Source: an uncultured Tateyamaria sp. (GTDB taxonomy: Bacteria; Pseudomonadota; Alphaproteobacteria; Rhodobacterales; Rhodobacteraceae). From it: 64,000 nucleotides of DNA. Where the stretch lies: the NCBI RefSeq assembly GCF_947503045.1, contig NZ_CANNCF010000004.1:248001-312000 (forward strand). Direction: 5' to 3'. This document shows, piece after piece, positions 49,776 to 58,822 of this stretch. A model generated the notes under the pieces. That model ran no database searches and was not told the origin of the DNA. It saw only the letters and a list, made by a program, of their open reading frames with translations. Each line of letters begins with the position of its first letter. The first letter of the stretch is position 1. The position numbers were made by a program, and so were the translations under genes.

Positions 49776-50651
49776 ATGACTCGCAGGACCCATATCGATC
49801 TGACCGGCGCCGTGGCACTGACCGCCTTTGCGGTCAATCTGGCGCTCAACCAGGTGGTGATCAAAGTCTCAAACGGTGGGTTTCAGCCTGTGTTCATGGC
49901 CGCGTTGCGCTCGGCCGGGGCGCTTGTTGTTTTGGCGATCTGGATGAAGGCGCGGGGCATTTCGCTGCGTCTGCCGCGTGCCAGCGTGCCGGGGGGCGTG
50001 TTGGCGGGCAGCCTCTTTGCCCTTGAATTCATTCTGCTTTTCAATGCACTGGACCTCACAACCGTGTCGCGCGCCTCGATCCTGTTTTATGCGATGCCGA
50101 TCTGGCTGGCGCTGGCGAGCCACGTGCTGCTGCCGGGCGAGCGGCTGACGGCGTTGCGCATGCTTGGCATGGCACTGGCGATGGGCGGCGTGGTTCTGGC
50201 GCTGGCCGATCGCAGTGCGGGGCAGGGCAGTTTGCTGGGTGATCTGCTGGCCCTTGGGGCGGGTATGTGCTGGGGCGGGATTGCGCTGAGCGTGCGCACA
50301 ACATCGCTGAGCGCGGTGCCCGCGGCCCAGCAACTCTTTTGGCAACTGCTGGTTTCGGCACCGCTGCTGCTGATCGCCGCACTGTTCTTTGGCGACCTGA
50401 TCCGCGATTTGCAGCCCCTCCATGTGGCGGGCCTGATCTATCAGATCCTTGCCATTGCCAGTTTCGGATTCCTGTTCTGGTTCTGGCTGCTCAAGATCTA
50501 TCCGGCCTCGGGCGTCGCCTCGTTCAGCTTTCTCTCACCGGTGTTTTCGGTGCTGCTGGGCTGGCTGATTCTGGGCGAGCAGGTGGGTCTGAGCATCTGG
50601 CTGGCGCTAGGACTGGTGGCTGCGGGCCTTGTACTGATCAACCGCCGCTAG
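49776..50651 (+). CDS. DMT-superfamily transporter (EamA)
   Basis: 291 residues from the ATG at 49776, about ten membrane segments in two EamA repeats (FAVNLALNQVVIKVSNGGF; SFSFLSPVFSVLLGWLILGE at the typical end of repeat two). Not closely similar by eye to the EamA protein at 44631. Substrate unknown. Divergent from the TerB-like gene; convergent with selO. Confidence 0.87.
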   Translation: MTRRTHIDLTGAVALTAFAVNLALNQVVIKVSNGGFQPVFMAALRSAGALVVLAIWMKARGISLRLPRASVPGGVLAGSLFALEFILLFNALDLTTVSRASILFYAMPIWLALASHVLLPGERLTALRMLGMALAMGGVVLALADRSAGQGSLLGDLLALGAGMCWGGIALSVRTTSLSAVPAAQQLFWQLLVSAPLLLIAALFFGDLIRDLQPLHVAGLIYQILAIASFGFLFWFWLLKIYPASGVASFSFLSPVFSVLLGWLILGEQVGLSIWLALGLVAAGLVLINRR

Positions 50652-50695
50652 GGGTGGCGGGTGCGGGATTTGCATATTTTTCGGAACAATGAAGG

Positions 50696-52087
50696 TCAGG
50701 TGCCGCAGAAGGTGGCGGGCACGATTTCCTGCTTTGTGGGGGGGCGGTGCAGGTCGGGGTCTGTTTTGACATAGGGTTTTGACAAGCCGGTCATCAGCCG
50801 TTCGAACGGGGCCATGTCGCCTGCCACGGCCGCCTCGATCATCGCCTCGATCCGGTGGTTGCGCGGGATCAGTTGCGGGTTGGTTTTGGCCATCAGGGCG
50901 GCATCCGGCGCGCGCGCCTGCCAGCGGGTCGCCCATTGATCAAAGGCGTCACGGTCGGTGAACTGATCGCGCGCGCTGTCGGTGCCGAGGGCGGCGAAAG
51001 TGTTGGTGAAATCAGCGCCTTGCGCCTGCATCAGCGCAAGCAGGTCCTCGATCAATGGCTGGTCTTCTTCCGTGGCATTCGCCAGCCCAACCTTGGCCCC
51101 AAAGCGGCGCAGCCATGCGGCCTGCAATTGTCCGGGCATGGCGTGCACGATCTCGGTCGCCTGTTCGACGGCCTGTTCCTTGTCGTCAAACAGCTGGATC
51201 AGTGCGGTGGCCAGTTGCGCCATGTTCCACACGGCAATGCGCGGCTGGTTGCCATAGGCATAGCGCCCCATCTGGTCGATGGAGGAGAACACCCGCCCCT
51301 CGGCATAGGCATCCAGAAAGGCGCAGGGCCCATAGTCGATGGTCTCGCCCGAGATGGTGCAGTTGTCGGTGTTCATCACACCGTGGATAAAGCCGACGGA
51401 CATCCATGCGGTGACCAGCTCGGCCTGTGCAGCGCAGACGGCTGCAAGCAAGCCCATGGGGCCGTCCGCCTCGGGCCAGTGGCGCGTGATGGCGTAGTCG
51501 GTGAGGGTGCGCAGCTCTTCCATGTGGCCGCGATTGGCAAAGATCTGGAAGGTGCCGACACGCAGGTGGCTGGCCGCCACCCGGGTCAGGACCGCGCCGG
51601 GCAGTGCCCCTTGTTCGCGGTAGACCGGGTCGCCGGTGGCCACAGCAGCGAGCGCGCGCGTTGTGGGAATGCCGAGGGCGTGCATTGCCTCGCTCACCAC
51701 GTATTCGCGCAGGACGGGCCCCAGCCACGCGCGCCCGTCACCCATGCGCGAATAGGGCGTGGGGCCGGAGCCTTTGAGCTGGATGTCACGCCGGACGCCG
51801 TCTGTGTCGAGGACCTCGCCCAGCAGGATGGCCCGCCCGTCACCCAATTGCGGATTGTAGGTGCCAAACTGGTGCCCGGCATAAAGCTGCGCCAGTGGGG
51901 CGGCGCCGTCGGGCACGGTGTTTCCGGCAAAAATCTCGGCGTCAGGGGCGCTGATGCCCAGATCGCGCGCCAGCCCTTCGTTCCAGACCAGCATTGCGGG
52001 CGCAGAGACGGGCGTGGGGTCAAGGCGCGTGTAGAACGCTTCCGGCAGGGCGGCATAGCTGTTGTCAAAGGGGATGTGCAGGGTCAT
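50696..52087 (-). CDS. selO: SelO/YdiU family protein adenylyltransferase (AMPylase)
   Basis: 463 residues from the ATG at 52087 (MTLHIPFDN). [37 protein letters not shown] and [16 protein letters not shown] (catalytic Asn/Asp) with [10 protein letters not shown] match the pseudokinase-fold AMP transferase. The terminal TFCGT carries a Cys where SelO homologues often have Sec or Cys. It AMPylates redox-related proteins. The GNAT gene upstream is 32 bases away on the same strand. Confidence 0.92.
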   Translation of the reverse strand: MTLHIPFDNSYAALPEAFYTRLDPTPVSAPAMLVWNEGLARDLGISAPDAEIFAGNTVPDGAAPLAQLYAGHQFGTYNPQLGDGRAILLGEVLDTDGVRRDIQLKGSGPTPYSRMGDGRAWLGPVLREYVVSEAMHALGIPTTRALAAVATGDPVYREQGALPGAVLTRVAASHLRVGTFQIFANRGHMEELRTLTDYAITRHWPEADGPMGLLAAVCAAQAELVTAWMSVGFIHGVMNTDNCTISGETIDYGPCAFLDAYAEGRVFSSIDQMGRYAYGNQPRIAVWNMAQLATALIQLFDDKEQAVEQATEIVHAMPGQLQAAWLRRFGAKVGLANATEEDQPLIEDLLALMQAQGADFTNTFAALGTDSARDQFTDRDAFDQWATRWQARAPDAALMAKTNPQLIPRNHRIEAMIEAAVAGDMAPFERLMTGLSKPYVKTDPDLHRPPTKQEIVPATFCGT

Positions 52088-52119
52088 GTCCCACACATAA
52101 GGCGCGCGGCAGACATTTC

Positions 52120-52569
52120 CTAGAAGGTGCGCGTCATCAGGTGGTAGCCGTCGCGCAAAGAGAACCCGGCGCGTCGGTAGAGCCGCTGTGCGGGTTTGTT
52201 GGAGGTGTTCACCTCGAGGTGCAGTGCCTTGAGGCCGACGCCTGCGAGAGCACGGGGCAGGGCGATCAGCACTTCGCTCGCGATACCACGTCCGCGCACG
52301 CCGGGGCGGACGTAAAGTTCGTCCACAAAGCCGTCCATGCCCGCAAACTCGATCGACCAGCCAAAGGACACCACGATATAGCCGATCGGTGCGCGGGGCG
52401 GGCCGATGAGATAGGCCGCGCCGTGCGGGCTGCCATCGAGCAGGGGTTGGACGGCGTTCAGGCGGTCCTCGTCACTCAGGGTGATCCCTTCCTCGGCGTG
52501 AAAGGAGGTCACAAGCGGCATCAGCCGGTCGAAATGTTCAGTCGTGGCAAGGGTCAGGGCCGCACTCAT
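52120..52569 (-). CDS. GNAT-family N-acetyltransferase
   Basis: 149 residues from the ATG at 52569, overlapping the GrpB-like stop (ATGA). [38 protein letters not shown] and [13 protein letters not shown] are the GNAT core, with the acetyl-CoA loop RxxGxG. Substrate unknown. Part of a nucleoside hydrolase - GrpB - GNAT - selO run. Confidence 0.86.
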   Translation of the reverse strand: MSAALTLATTEHFDRLMPLVTSFHAEEGITLSDEDRLNAVQPLLDGSPHGAAYLIGPPRAPIGYIVVSFGWSIEFAGMDGFVDELYVRPGVRGRGIASEVLIALPRALAGVGLKALHLEVNTSNKPAQRLYRRAGFSLRDGYHLMTRTF

Positions 52570-53075
52570 TGATAACGCTCCAACGCTCTGGCTTCGGTTT
52601 TGGCGATCCATCCGGATTTGCAGACGCCATAGTCCGCGCCGCCTTCGGGGTGGCGGGCCGCACAGGCGCCTTTGACAGAGGCGTAGGCGACCCGCAAGGC
52701 TGTGTTGTTGCGCAAGGCGTCGCGAAAGGCGAGATGGCGGCGGATATCTGCGTGTCCCTGCACGTAGGCATGGGCGTGAACCAGCCGGTGGCCGGATTCG
52801 GGGTCAAAGCGGCGGCAATAGCGCCGTCCCGGCAGACCGAATGCGCCCATCCATTCATAGCCCATATCCTCGAGTGCGGGGCGTGCCGCGTCGGCGGATG
52901 CGTCGTCGGCAAAGACGGGGATCAGATCGATGATCGGTTTGGCGGGCAGGCCGGGCACTGCGGTGGACCCGATATGGTGGACGGTGACAAGTCCGGCAAC
53001 ATGGGTGCGCCAGCGCGCGGCCTCTGCGGCGGCCATGGCAGGCCAGCTGTCGTCATAGGCGACCAGCAGGCTCAC
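52566..53075 (-). CDS. GrpB-family (UPF0157) protein
   Basis: 169 residues from a GTG at 53075 that overlaps the nucleoside hydrolase stop (GTGA). VTVHHIGSTAVPGLPAKPII and DLIPVF are the nucleotidyltransferase-like family signature; HAHAYVQGHADIRRHLAFRD closes the domain. Related to nucleotidyltransferases; reaction unknown. Confidence 0.87.
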   Translation of the reverse strand: MSLLVAYDDSWPAMAAAEAARWRTHVAGLVTVHHIGSTAVPGLPAKPIIDLIPVFADDASADAARPALEDMGYEWMGAFGLPGRRYCRRFDPESGHRLVHAHAYVQGHADIRRHLAFRDALRNNTALRVAYASVKGACAARHPEGGADYGVCKSGWIAKTEARALERYQ

Positions 53076-54013
53076 AGCCGTGCCAGGCGCTCGGTCAGCA
53101 GGGTGAAAAAGCCATCCGCGTCCAGATCACCGACGAAAAACGCATTGGCCGGGCGGTCGGTCACGCCCCACCAGTCAGCAACAGTCATCCCGAGTGTGAG
53201 TTCGGAGGTGGTTTCGATTTCCACGTTGATGTGGCGGCCCGTGAACAGGTCGGGGCGGATCAAGTAGGCGGTGACGCATGGGTCGTGCAGCGGCGCCCCG
53301 GCCGAGCCGTATTTGGCCTTGTCGAAGCGTTCGAAGAAATCGGTCATCTGCGCCACCGCGATCCCCGCGGCATTGCCAAGGGCACGGAAAGCATCGTTGC
53401 GGGCCTGGGTCACCAGCGCCTTGTGGGTTACATCCAGTGGCATGACCACGATATCGATACCACTTTTGAATACGATATCAGCAGCTTGTGGATCGACGTA
53501 GATGTTGAATTCGGCCGCAGGCGTGATGTTGCCCACTTCGAAATAGGCCCCGCCCATCAACACGATCTGCGCAACCCGTTCGGCAATGTCGGGGGCCTTT
53601 TGCAGGGCACTGGCGATGTTGGTGAGGGGCCCGAGCGGGCAAAGTGTGACGCTGCCTGCGGGTTCGCGGCGCACTGTGTCGATGATCCAGTCCACCGCGT
53701 GGCCATCTTGCAGGGGCATCTCGGGGTCGGGCAGGTCGGGACCATCAAGGCCGCTTTTGCCGTGGACATGTTCGGCTGTGACCAGTTCACGCCCCAGCGG
53801 ACGGTCACAACCGGCAAAGACTGGTACATCAACTTTGCCTGCCAACTCACAGACAATGCGCGCATTTTTCGAAGTTAGATCAAGGGGCACGTTACCTGCA
53901 ACAGCAGTGATCCCGAGCACATCAAGGTCCTCGGGGCTGGCGAGGGCCAGCAGGATTGCGACGGCATCGTCCTGTCCGGGATCGGTGTCGATGATGATCT
54001 TGCGCGGCGCCAT
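53072..54013 (-). CDS. Inosine-uridine preferring nucleoside hydrolase
   Basis: 313 residues from the ATG at 54013 (MAPRKIIIDTDPGQDDAVAI). The DTDPGQDD motif binds the catalytic Ca2+; ILLALASP and the C-terminal HDPCVTAYL with active-site His fit. It cleaves ribonucleosides to base and ribose, salvaging purines or pyrimidines. The substrate range is not visible. Confidence 0.9.
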   Translation of the reverse strand: MAPRKIIIDTDPGQDDAVAILLALASPEDLDVLGITAVAGNVPLDLTSKNARIVCELAGKVDVPVFAGCDRPLGRELVTAEHVHGKSGLDGPDLPDPEMPLQDGHAVDWIIDTVRREPAGSVTLCPLGPLTNIASALQKAPDIAERVAQIVLMGGAYFEVGNITPAAEFNIYVDPQAADIVFKSGIDIVVMPLDVTHKALVTQARNDAFRALGNAAGIAVAQMTDFFERFDKAKYGSAGAPLHDPCVTAYLIRPDLFTGRHINVEIETTSELTLGMTVADWWGVTDRPANAFFVGDLDADGFFTLLTERLARL

Positions 54014-54083
54014 GTCGTTCTCCTGCTCGGGTGCGCGCAACGTGGAGGCAATGTCGCCGGTTGTCCAGAATGCGCGATGCGGA

Positions 54084-54908
54084 TCAACGCACCTGTGATG
54101 CTTTCTCTGCAGCTTTTACTTCGTTCCAGAGCGCGTCCATCTCGTCGAGTGTGCTGTCCTCGGGGCGTTTGCCGCGTGCGGCCAAAGCCGCCTCGATGGC
54201 GCCAAACCGGCGGGTGAACTTGGCATTGGTGCGGCGCAGTGCCTCTTCGGGGTCGATTTCTAGGTGGCGCGCGAGGTTTGCCATGACAAAGAGCAGATCA
54301 CCCATTTCGTCGACCATATCCTCGTGATTCATGGTGTCGCGTGCCTCGACCAATTCGGCCGCCTCTTCGTTGATCTTGTCGATGACGTGAGACACATCGG
54401 GCCAGTCAAAGCCCACGCGCGCAGCCCGCTTTTGCAGCTTGAGAGCGCGCAGCAGGGCCGGAAGGTTCATCGCGATTCCGTCCAATGTGCCGCGTTGCGC
54501 TTTAGCGCCGCGCTCGGCTGCCTTGATCGCCTCCCAATCGCGGGTCTGCTGTTCGGCGGATTTCTCGCGGGATTCGTCGCCAAACACGTGTGGGTGGCGC
54601 GCCACCATCTTGTCCGAAATGTTGGTGACCACGGAGTGAAAGGAAAAATGCCCCGCCTCTTCGCCGATGGCGGTGTGATAGACCGATTGCAGCAGCAGAT
54701 CGCCCAATTCGCCCTCGAGCTCGGGCCAATCCTGCCGCTCGATGGCGTCGGCAACCTCGTAAGCCTCTTCGATCGTGTAGGGGGCGATGGTCTGAAAGGT
54801 CTGCTCGATATCCCAGGGGCAACCGGTCTCGGGGTCGCGCAGACGGCGCATGATCTCCAAAAGCCGCTCAATCCCTGCGGTTTGGTCGTTAATCAGATCG
54901 TCTGCCAT
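54084..54908 (-). CDS. mazG: Nucleoside triphosphate pyrophosphohydrolase MazG
   Basis: 274 residues from the ATG at 54908. Two MazG domains: CPWDIEQTFQTIAPYTIEEA with EAYEVADAIE and GELGDLLLQSVYH in the first; INEEAAELVEARD and DEMGDLLFVMANLARH in the second, giving EExxE/ExxD Mg2+ sites. Hydrolyses dNTPs/NTPs including aberrant ones and can lower ppGpp effects. Divergent from the M20 hydrolase. Confidence 0.94.
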   Translation of the reverse strand: MADDLINDQTAGIERLLEIMRRLRDPETGCPWDIEQTFQTIAPYTIEEAYEVADAIERQDWPELEGELGDLLLQSVYHTAIGEEAGHFSFHSVVTNISDKMVARHPHVFGDESREKSAEQQTRDWEAIKAAERGAKAQRGTLDGIAMNLPALLRALKLQKRAARVGFDWPDVSHVIDKINEEAAELVEARDTMNHEDMVDEMGDLLFVMANLARHLEIDPEEALRRTNAKFTRRFGAIEAALAARGKRPEDSTLDEMDALWNEVKAAEKASQVR

Positions 54909-54971
54909 TGCAAGCCTTTCGGGTTTCGGTTTTGCTGATATCTGACGCATCGCATTGACAGGAGTCCACCC

Positions 54972-56135
54972 ATGGCAATCATCAACCGTATCGGCGATCT
55001 TGGCCCCGAGATGGCAGCGTGGCGCCAGCATCTGCACACGATCCCGGAACTGTCCTTTGATTGCCCCAAAACCTCGGCCTTCATTCTCGAACGGCTGAAG
55101 GAGATCGGGGTGGATGCGATCCATGACGGCATTGCGCAGACGGGCATTGTGGCAATCATCGAAGGCAAGGGGGATGGGCCGACCATTGGCTTGCGCGCGG
55201 ATTTCGACGCCTTGCCGATCACCGAGGACACCGGGGTCGATTATGCCTCGACCCATCCGGGGCAGATGCATGCCTGTGGCCATGACGGGCATACGGTGAT
55301 GTTGCTTGGGGCTGCGAAATATCTGGTCGAGACGCGCAATTTTTCGGGCCGTGTGGCGCTGATCTTTCAACCGGCCGAAGAGGCGGGCGGCGGCGGCGAG
55401 GTCATGGTGCAGGAGGGCATCATGGACCAGTTCGACATCAAGGAGGTCTATGCCATTCACAACGCGCCGGGGAAGGATTTTGGCAAGTTCCACACACGTG
55501 GCGGCCCGATCATGGCTGCCGCCGATACATTCCACATTACGGTGACAGGCAAGGGCGGGCACGCGGCACGCCCCCATGACACGGTTGACCCGGTTGTGGC
55601 GGCCTGCGCTGTTGTCACGGCGCTGCAAACCATCGTCAGCCGCAATCACAAGCCGTTGGATCAGCTGGTTATTTCGGCCACGCAAATTCACACCGGCACA
55701 ACCGATAACGTGATCCCGGAGACGGCGTACCTGAATGGCACAATCCGGACCTTTGACAAGGAGGTGCAGGCCATGGTCGTGCGCCGCATGGAAGAGGTGG
55801 TGGCCGGCACCGCTGCGGCCTATGGCTGCGAGGCAAAGCTCGAGATCGAGTTTGGCTATCCCCCCACCGTCAACGACGCATCCAAGGCCGGTTTTGCCGC
55901 CAAGGTCGCGGCAGAGGTCGCAGGTGACGACGGGGTCGAGCCGGATGTGGAGCCTGTGATGGGGGCCGAGGATTTCTCGTATATGCTGGAGGCCCGGCCG
56001 GGCGCCTACCTGATGCTGGGGCAGGGCGAGGGGGCGGGGGTGCATCACCCCAAATACAACTTCAATGACGAGATTGCGCCAATCGGGGCGTCGTTCTTTG
56101 CCCGCCTCGTCGAAACAGCGCAGCCCGTGGGATAG
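54972..56135 (+). CDS. M20-family amidohydrolase (hippurate hydrolase type)
   Basis: 387 residues, AGGAGT upstream. LRADFDALPITEDTGVDYAS, HPGQMHACGHDGHTVMLLGA (metal-binding His/Asp) and FQPAEEAGGGGEVMVQEG (catalytic Glu) are M20D signatures; the lid domain contains GKGGHAARPHDTVDPV. It releases an amino acid or amine from an N-acyl compound. Heads an apparent operon with two ureohydrolases and a DUF1499 gene. Confidence 0.9.
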   Translation: MAIINRIGDLGPEMAAWRQHLHTIPELSFDCPKTSAFILERLKEIGVDAIHDGIAQTGIVAIIEGKGDGPTIGLRADFDALPITEDTGVDYASTHPGQMHACGHDGHTVMLLGAAKYLVETRNFSGRVALIFQPAEEAGGGGEVMVQEGIMDQFDIKEVYAIHNAPGKDFGKFHTRGGPIMAAADTFHITVTGKGGHAARPHDTVDPVVAACAVVTALQTIVSRNHKPLDQLVISATQIHTGTTDNVIPETAYLNGTIRTFDKEVQAMVVRRMEEVVAGTAAAYGCEAKLEIEFGYPPTVNDASKAGFAAKVAAEVAGDDGVEPDVEPVMGAEDFSYMLEARPGAYLMLGQGEGAGVHHPKYNFNDEIAPIGASFFARLVETAQPVG

Positions 56136-56165
56136 GGGCTCTGCCCCTCGGCCCTCTGGGCCTCA

Positions 56166-56198
56166 CCCCGGGATTTTTTGAAATCAGAGAAGAAGGGA
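56166..56198 (+). repeat. Intergenic repeat element, copy 2
   Basis: CCCCGGGATTTTTTGAAA, then TCAGAGAAGAAGGG, matching 21129-21162 on the opposite strand. It follows GC-rich hairpins (GGGGCTCTGCCCC and GGCCCTCTGGGCC) after the M20 stop, so the T-run could terminate transcription; its 3' part supplies AAGGGA as ribosome site for the next gene. Confidence 0.6.
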
Positions 56199-56209
56199 CG
56201 GTGCGCGAT

Positions 56210-57172
56210 ATGGCGCTGGAAGATGCAAAGACGCAGATGGATCATGCGTTCACCCGCGACGATCCAAGGGGGCCGTCCTTTGAGCTGACCTTTGCCGGGG
56301 CGACCTCGTTCCTGCGCCGTCGCTATACCAAGGATCTGACGGGCGTGGACATTGCGGTGACCGGCGTGCCCTTTGATCAGGCGGTGACCAACCGGCCCGG
56401 CACCCGGCTGGGGCCGCGCGCGATCCGCGAGGCCTCAACCTTGCAGGCGCCGGATGCGCCATATGGCTGGCCCTTTGACGTGGTGAGTGAGCGGGTCATC
56501 GTGGATTACGGCGACGTGGCCTTTGATTATGCAAATGTGCCTGCATTTCCGGACACGCTGACCGATCATATTCGCGGGATTCTGGCGGCAGGAGCGGCGA
56601 GCGTGGTTTTGGGGGGCGATCACTATATCTCGTTCCCGATCCTCAAAGCCTATGCGGAGAAGTTCGGGCCGATGTCGCTGGTGCATATCGACGCCCATTC
56701 CGACACATGGCCCGATGATGACATGTCCCGCGTTGATCACGGCACGATGTTTTACAAGGCGGTGAAGTCGGGGATTGTGGACCCGGCGACCTCGGTTCAG
56801 ATCGGCATTCGCACCACCAATGAGGACACGTTGGGGGTGAACATCATCGACGCACCCGAATTTCACCGCATAGGGCCAGAGGCGGCGGCAGAACGTGCGC
56901 GCGAGATTGTGGGGGATCGTCCCTGCTATCTGAGTTTCGACATTGACGGGCTCGACCCGGCCTTTGCCCCCGGCACCGGCACACCGGTCTGGGGCGGGCT
57001 CAGTTCGGCACAGGCAGCGGCGCTTTTGCGCAATCTCGCTGGGATCAACATTCAGGGCGGCGATATCGTCGAGGTGTCGCCCCCATTTGACACCACGGGG
57101 GCCACGGCCATTGCAGGCGCCCATGTGGCGGTCGAGATTTGCCAGCTTTTAGGATGGAGGATGCGCGGGTGA
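56210..57172 (+). CDS. Ureohydrolase (agmatinase-like), first copy
   Basis: 320 residues from the ATG at 56210; a GTG at 56201 is possible but is too close to the AAGGGA site. Mn-binding motifs are GGDHYISFP, HIDAHSDTW and SFDIDGLDPAFAPGTGTP. This family hydrolyses guanidino compounds to urea and an amine (agmatine, guanidinobutyrate, guanidinopropionate). Which one is unclear. Its stop overlaps the next gene. Confidence 0.87.
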   Translation: MALEDAKTQMDHAFTRDDPRGPSFELTFAGATSFLRRRYTKDLTGVDIAVTGVPFDQAVTNRPGTRLGPRAIREASTLQAPDAPYGWPFDVVSERVIVDYGDVAFDYANVPAFPDTLTDHIRGILAAGAASVVLGGDHYISFPILKAYAEKFGPMSLVHIDAHSDTWPDDDMSRVDHGTMFYKAVKSGIVDPATSVQIGIRTTNEDTLGVNIIDAPEFHRIGPEAAAERAREIVGDRPCYLSFDIDGLDPAFAPGTGTPVWGGLSSAQAAALLRNLAGINIQGGDIVEVSPPFDTTGATAIAGAHVAVEICQLLGWRMRG

Positions 57173-58116
57173 GCCCGAAGAACCAGCCCATCAGCGGCAA
57201 TGATCTGGCACGCTTTTCCGGGCCGGGCACCTTCATGCGCCTGCCCGGCAGCAATGAGTTGCACAAGCTGGACGTGGCTGTGCTGGGGGTTCCGATGGAT
57301 ATCGGCACCTCTTGGCGATCCGGCACCCGGTTTGGCCCCAAGCAGGTGCGCAATGAATCAGCGATGATCCGCCCCTATAACCTCGCCACAGGCGCGGCGC
57401 CGTTTGACAGTCTGCAGGTGGCCGATATCGGCGATCTGGCAATCAACACGTTTTCGCTGGCGGACAGTTTGCGCATCATTGCAGAGAGTTACGAGGCGAT
57501 CTTGCAGTATGATGCGGTGCCCATGGCCATTGGTGGCGATCATTCGATCACCCTGCCGATCCTGCGCAGCATGGCCAAGCGCCACGGACCCGTGGCATTG
57601 ATCCATGTGGATGCCCATGCGGATGTGAACGACGAGATGTTCGGAGAGCGCGAAACCCATGGCACCGTTTTTCGCCGCGCTTATGAAGAAGGGCTGATCA
57701 AGCCGGACAAGACCTATCAGATCGGGCTGCGAGGCAGTGGCTATTCGGCAGAGGATTTCACCGAGGCTGCGGGCTGGGGCTTTCAGCAGTTTCCGGCGCA
57801 TGAGTTGTGGGGGCGCGATCTGAGCACGCTGGGCGGCGAGATCCGGCGCGATATCGGCGAGGGGCCGACCTATATCACCTATGATATCGACAGTCTGGAC
57901 CCGGCCTTTGCGCCCGGCACGGGCACGCCCGAGATCGGCGGGCTCAGCTCACCGCAGGCATTGCAGTTGATCCGCGCGTTGAACGGGCTCAACCTTGTGG
58001 GCTGTGATCTGGTCGAGGTGTCGCCGCCCTATGACACGTCCGGCAACACCGCACTGACGGGGGCGAATATCCTGTTCGAGCTGCTCTGTATCCTGCCGGG
58101 TGTGGCGTACCGATGA
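57169..58116 (+). CDS. Ureohydrolase (agmatinase-like), second copy
   Basis: 315 residues from a GTG at 57169 that overlaps the upstream stop (GTGA) and has GGAGG eight bases upstream; an ATG at 57154 is possible. Metal motifs GGDHSITLP, HVDAHADVND and TYDIDSLDPAFAPGTGTP are intact. It is homologous to the first copy but differs in flanking substrate regions, for example RPYNLATGAAPFD. The two may form separate enzymes or a hetero-oligomer. Confidence 0.87.
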   Translation: MSPKNQPISGNDLARFSGPGTFMRLPGSNELHKLDVAVLGVPMDIGTSWRSGTRFGPKQVRNESAMIRPYNLATGAAPFDSLQVADIGDLAINTFSLADSLRIIAESYEAILQYDAVPMAIGGDHSITLPILRSMAKRHGPVALIHVDAHADVNDEMFGERETHGTVFRRAYEEGLIKPDKTYQIGLRGSGYSAEDFTEAAGWGFQQFPAHELWGRDLSTLGGEIRRDIGEGPTYITYDIDSLDPAFAPGTGTPEIGGLSSPQALQLIRALNGLNLVGCDLVEVSPPYDTSGNTALTGANILFELLCILPGVAYR

Positions 58117-58532
58117 AAGTTAGGCTCGTCATGTATCTCATTGGAACGGTTGTTCTTTTGGCTATTGCGGCGGCTGCCTATGTGCGCCTTGCGCCCACAG
58201 ACGTGGCGCGCTGGCATCAGCCTGTGACAGCGACGCAGGACAAGGATCTGAAAGGCGGCGCGATCCGGGTTGTCATGAGCGACTCGGCGGCGCTGGTCAC
58301 GGCGGATCGGGCCATGCGCGCATTGCCACGCACCCGCGTGCTGGCCGGATCGGTGGACAGTGGGCGCATCACCTACGTGACCCGCTCTCAGCTGTGGGGA
58401 TTTCCGGATTACACGACGATCGAACATGCCGACGGCATGCTCAGGCTGTTTGGACGCTTGCGGTTCGGGTCGTCAGATCTTGGGGTGAATGCCGCCCGGC
58501 TCACTCATGTTCTGGCCGCCATCGAGGGATGA
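58113..58532 (+). CDS. DUF1499 family protein
   Basis: 139 residues, overlapping the ureohydrolase stop by four bases (ATGA). An N-terminal membrane anchor (MYLIGTVVLLAIAAAAYV) is followed by the DUF1499 domain with SRQLWGFPDYTTI-like sequence (here SQLWGFPDYTTIEHADG) and SDLGVNAARL. Function unknown. Its last 60 bases overlap the convergent small secreted gene. Confidence 0.82.
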   Translation: MKVRLVMYLIGTVVLLAIAAAAYVRLAPTDVARWHQPVTATQDKDLKGGAIRVVMSDSAALVTADRAMRALPRTRVLAGSVDSGRITYVTRSQLWGFPDYTTIEHADGMLRLFGRLRFGSSDLGVNAARLTHVLAAIEG

Positions 58533-58760
58533 GCTGAGGCAGCCCTTTTTCACCTCTCGCCACATCGGCACGTTCAGCGACATCTGACATTGCGCCATGA
58601 ACATACGCCCATCGACGTTCAAACAAACGGTTTCGCCCAATTCGACACGGTTGCGTTGCTTGTCGGTGCAATAGCACTCAACCGTCTTGCCGGAGGGGGA
58701 AGTGACATCGGCGAGCGCGGGGCTCGCCATCAGGAGAGAAAGTAGGATCGCACGTTTCAT
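58473..58760 (-). CDS. Small cysteine-containing exported protein
   Basis: 95 residues from the ATG at 58760 (an in-frame start at 58772 adds four). Signal peptide MKRAILLSLLMASPALA, then VECYCTDKQRNRVELGE, TVCLNVDGR, AQCQMSLNVPMW and KGCLSSS, with five cysteines suggesting disulfides. Function unknown. Divergent from prfA. Confidence 0.72.
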   Translation of the reverse strand: MKRAILLSLLMASPALADVTSPSGKTVECYCTDKQRNRVELGETVCLNVDGRMFMAQCQMSLNVPMWREVKKGCLSSSLDGGQNMSEPGGIHPKI

Positions 58761-58822
58761 GGGCAAGACCATAGCATAGTCCGCCTCTTGACCAAAGAGT
58801 AACCTTATCGCACACCCGCTCC

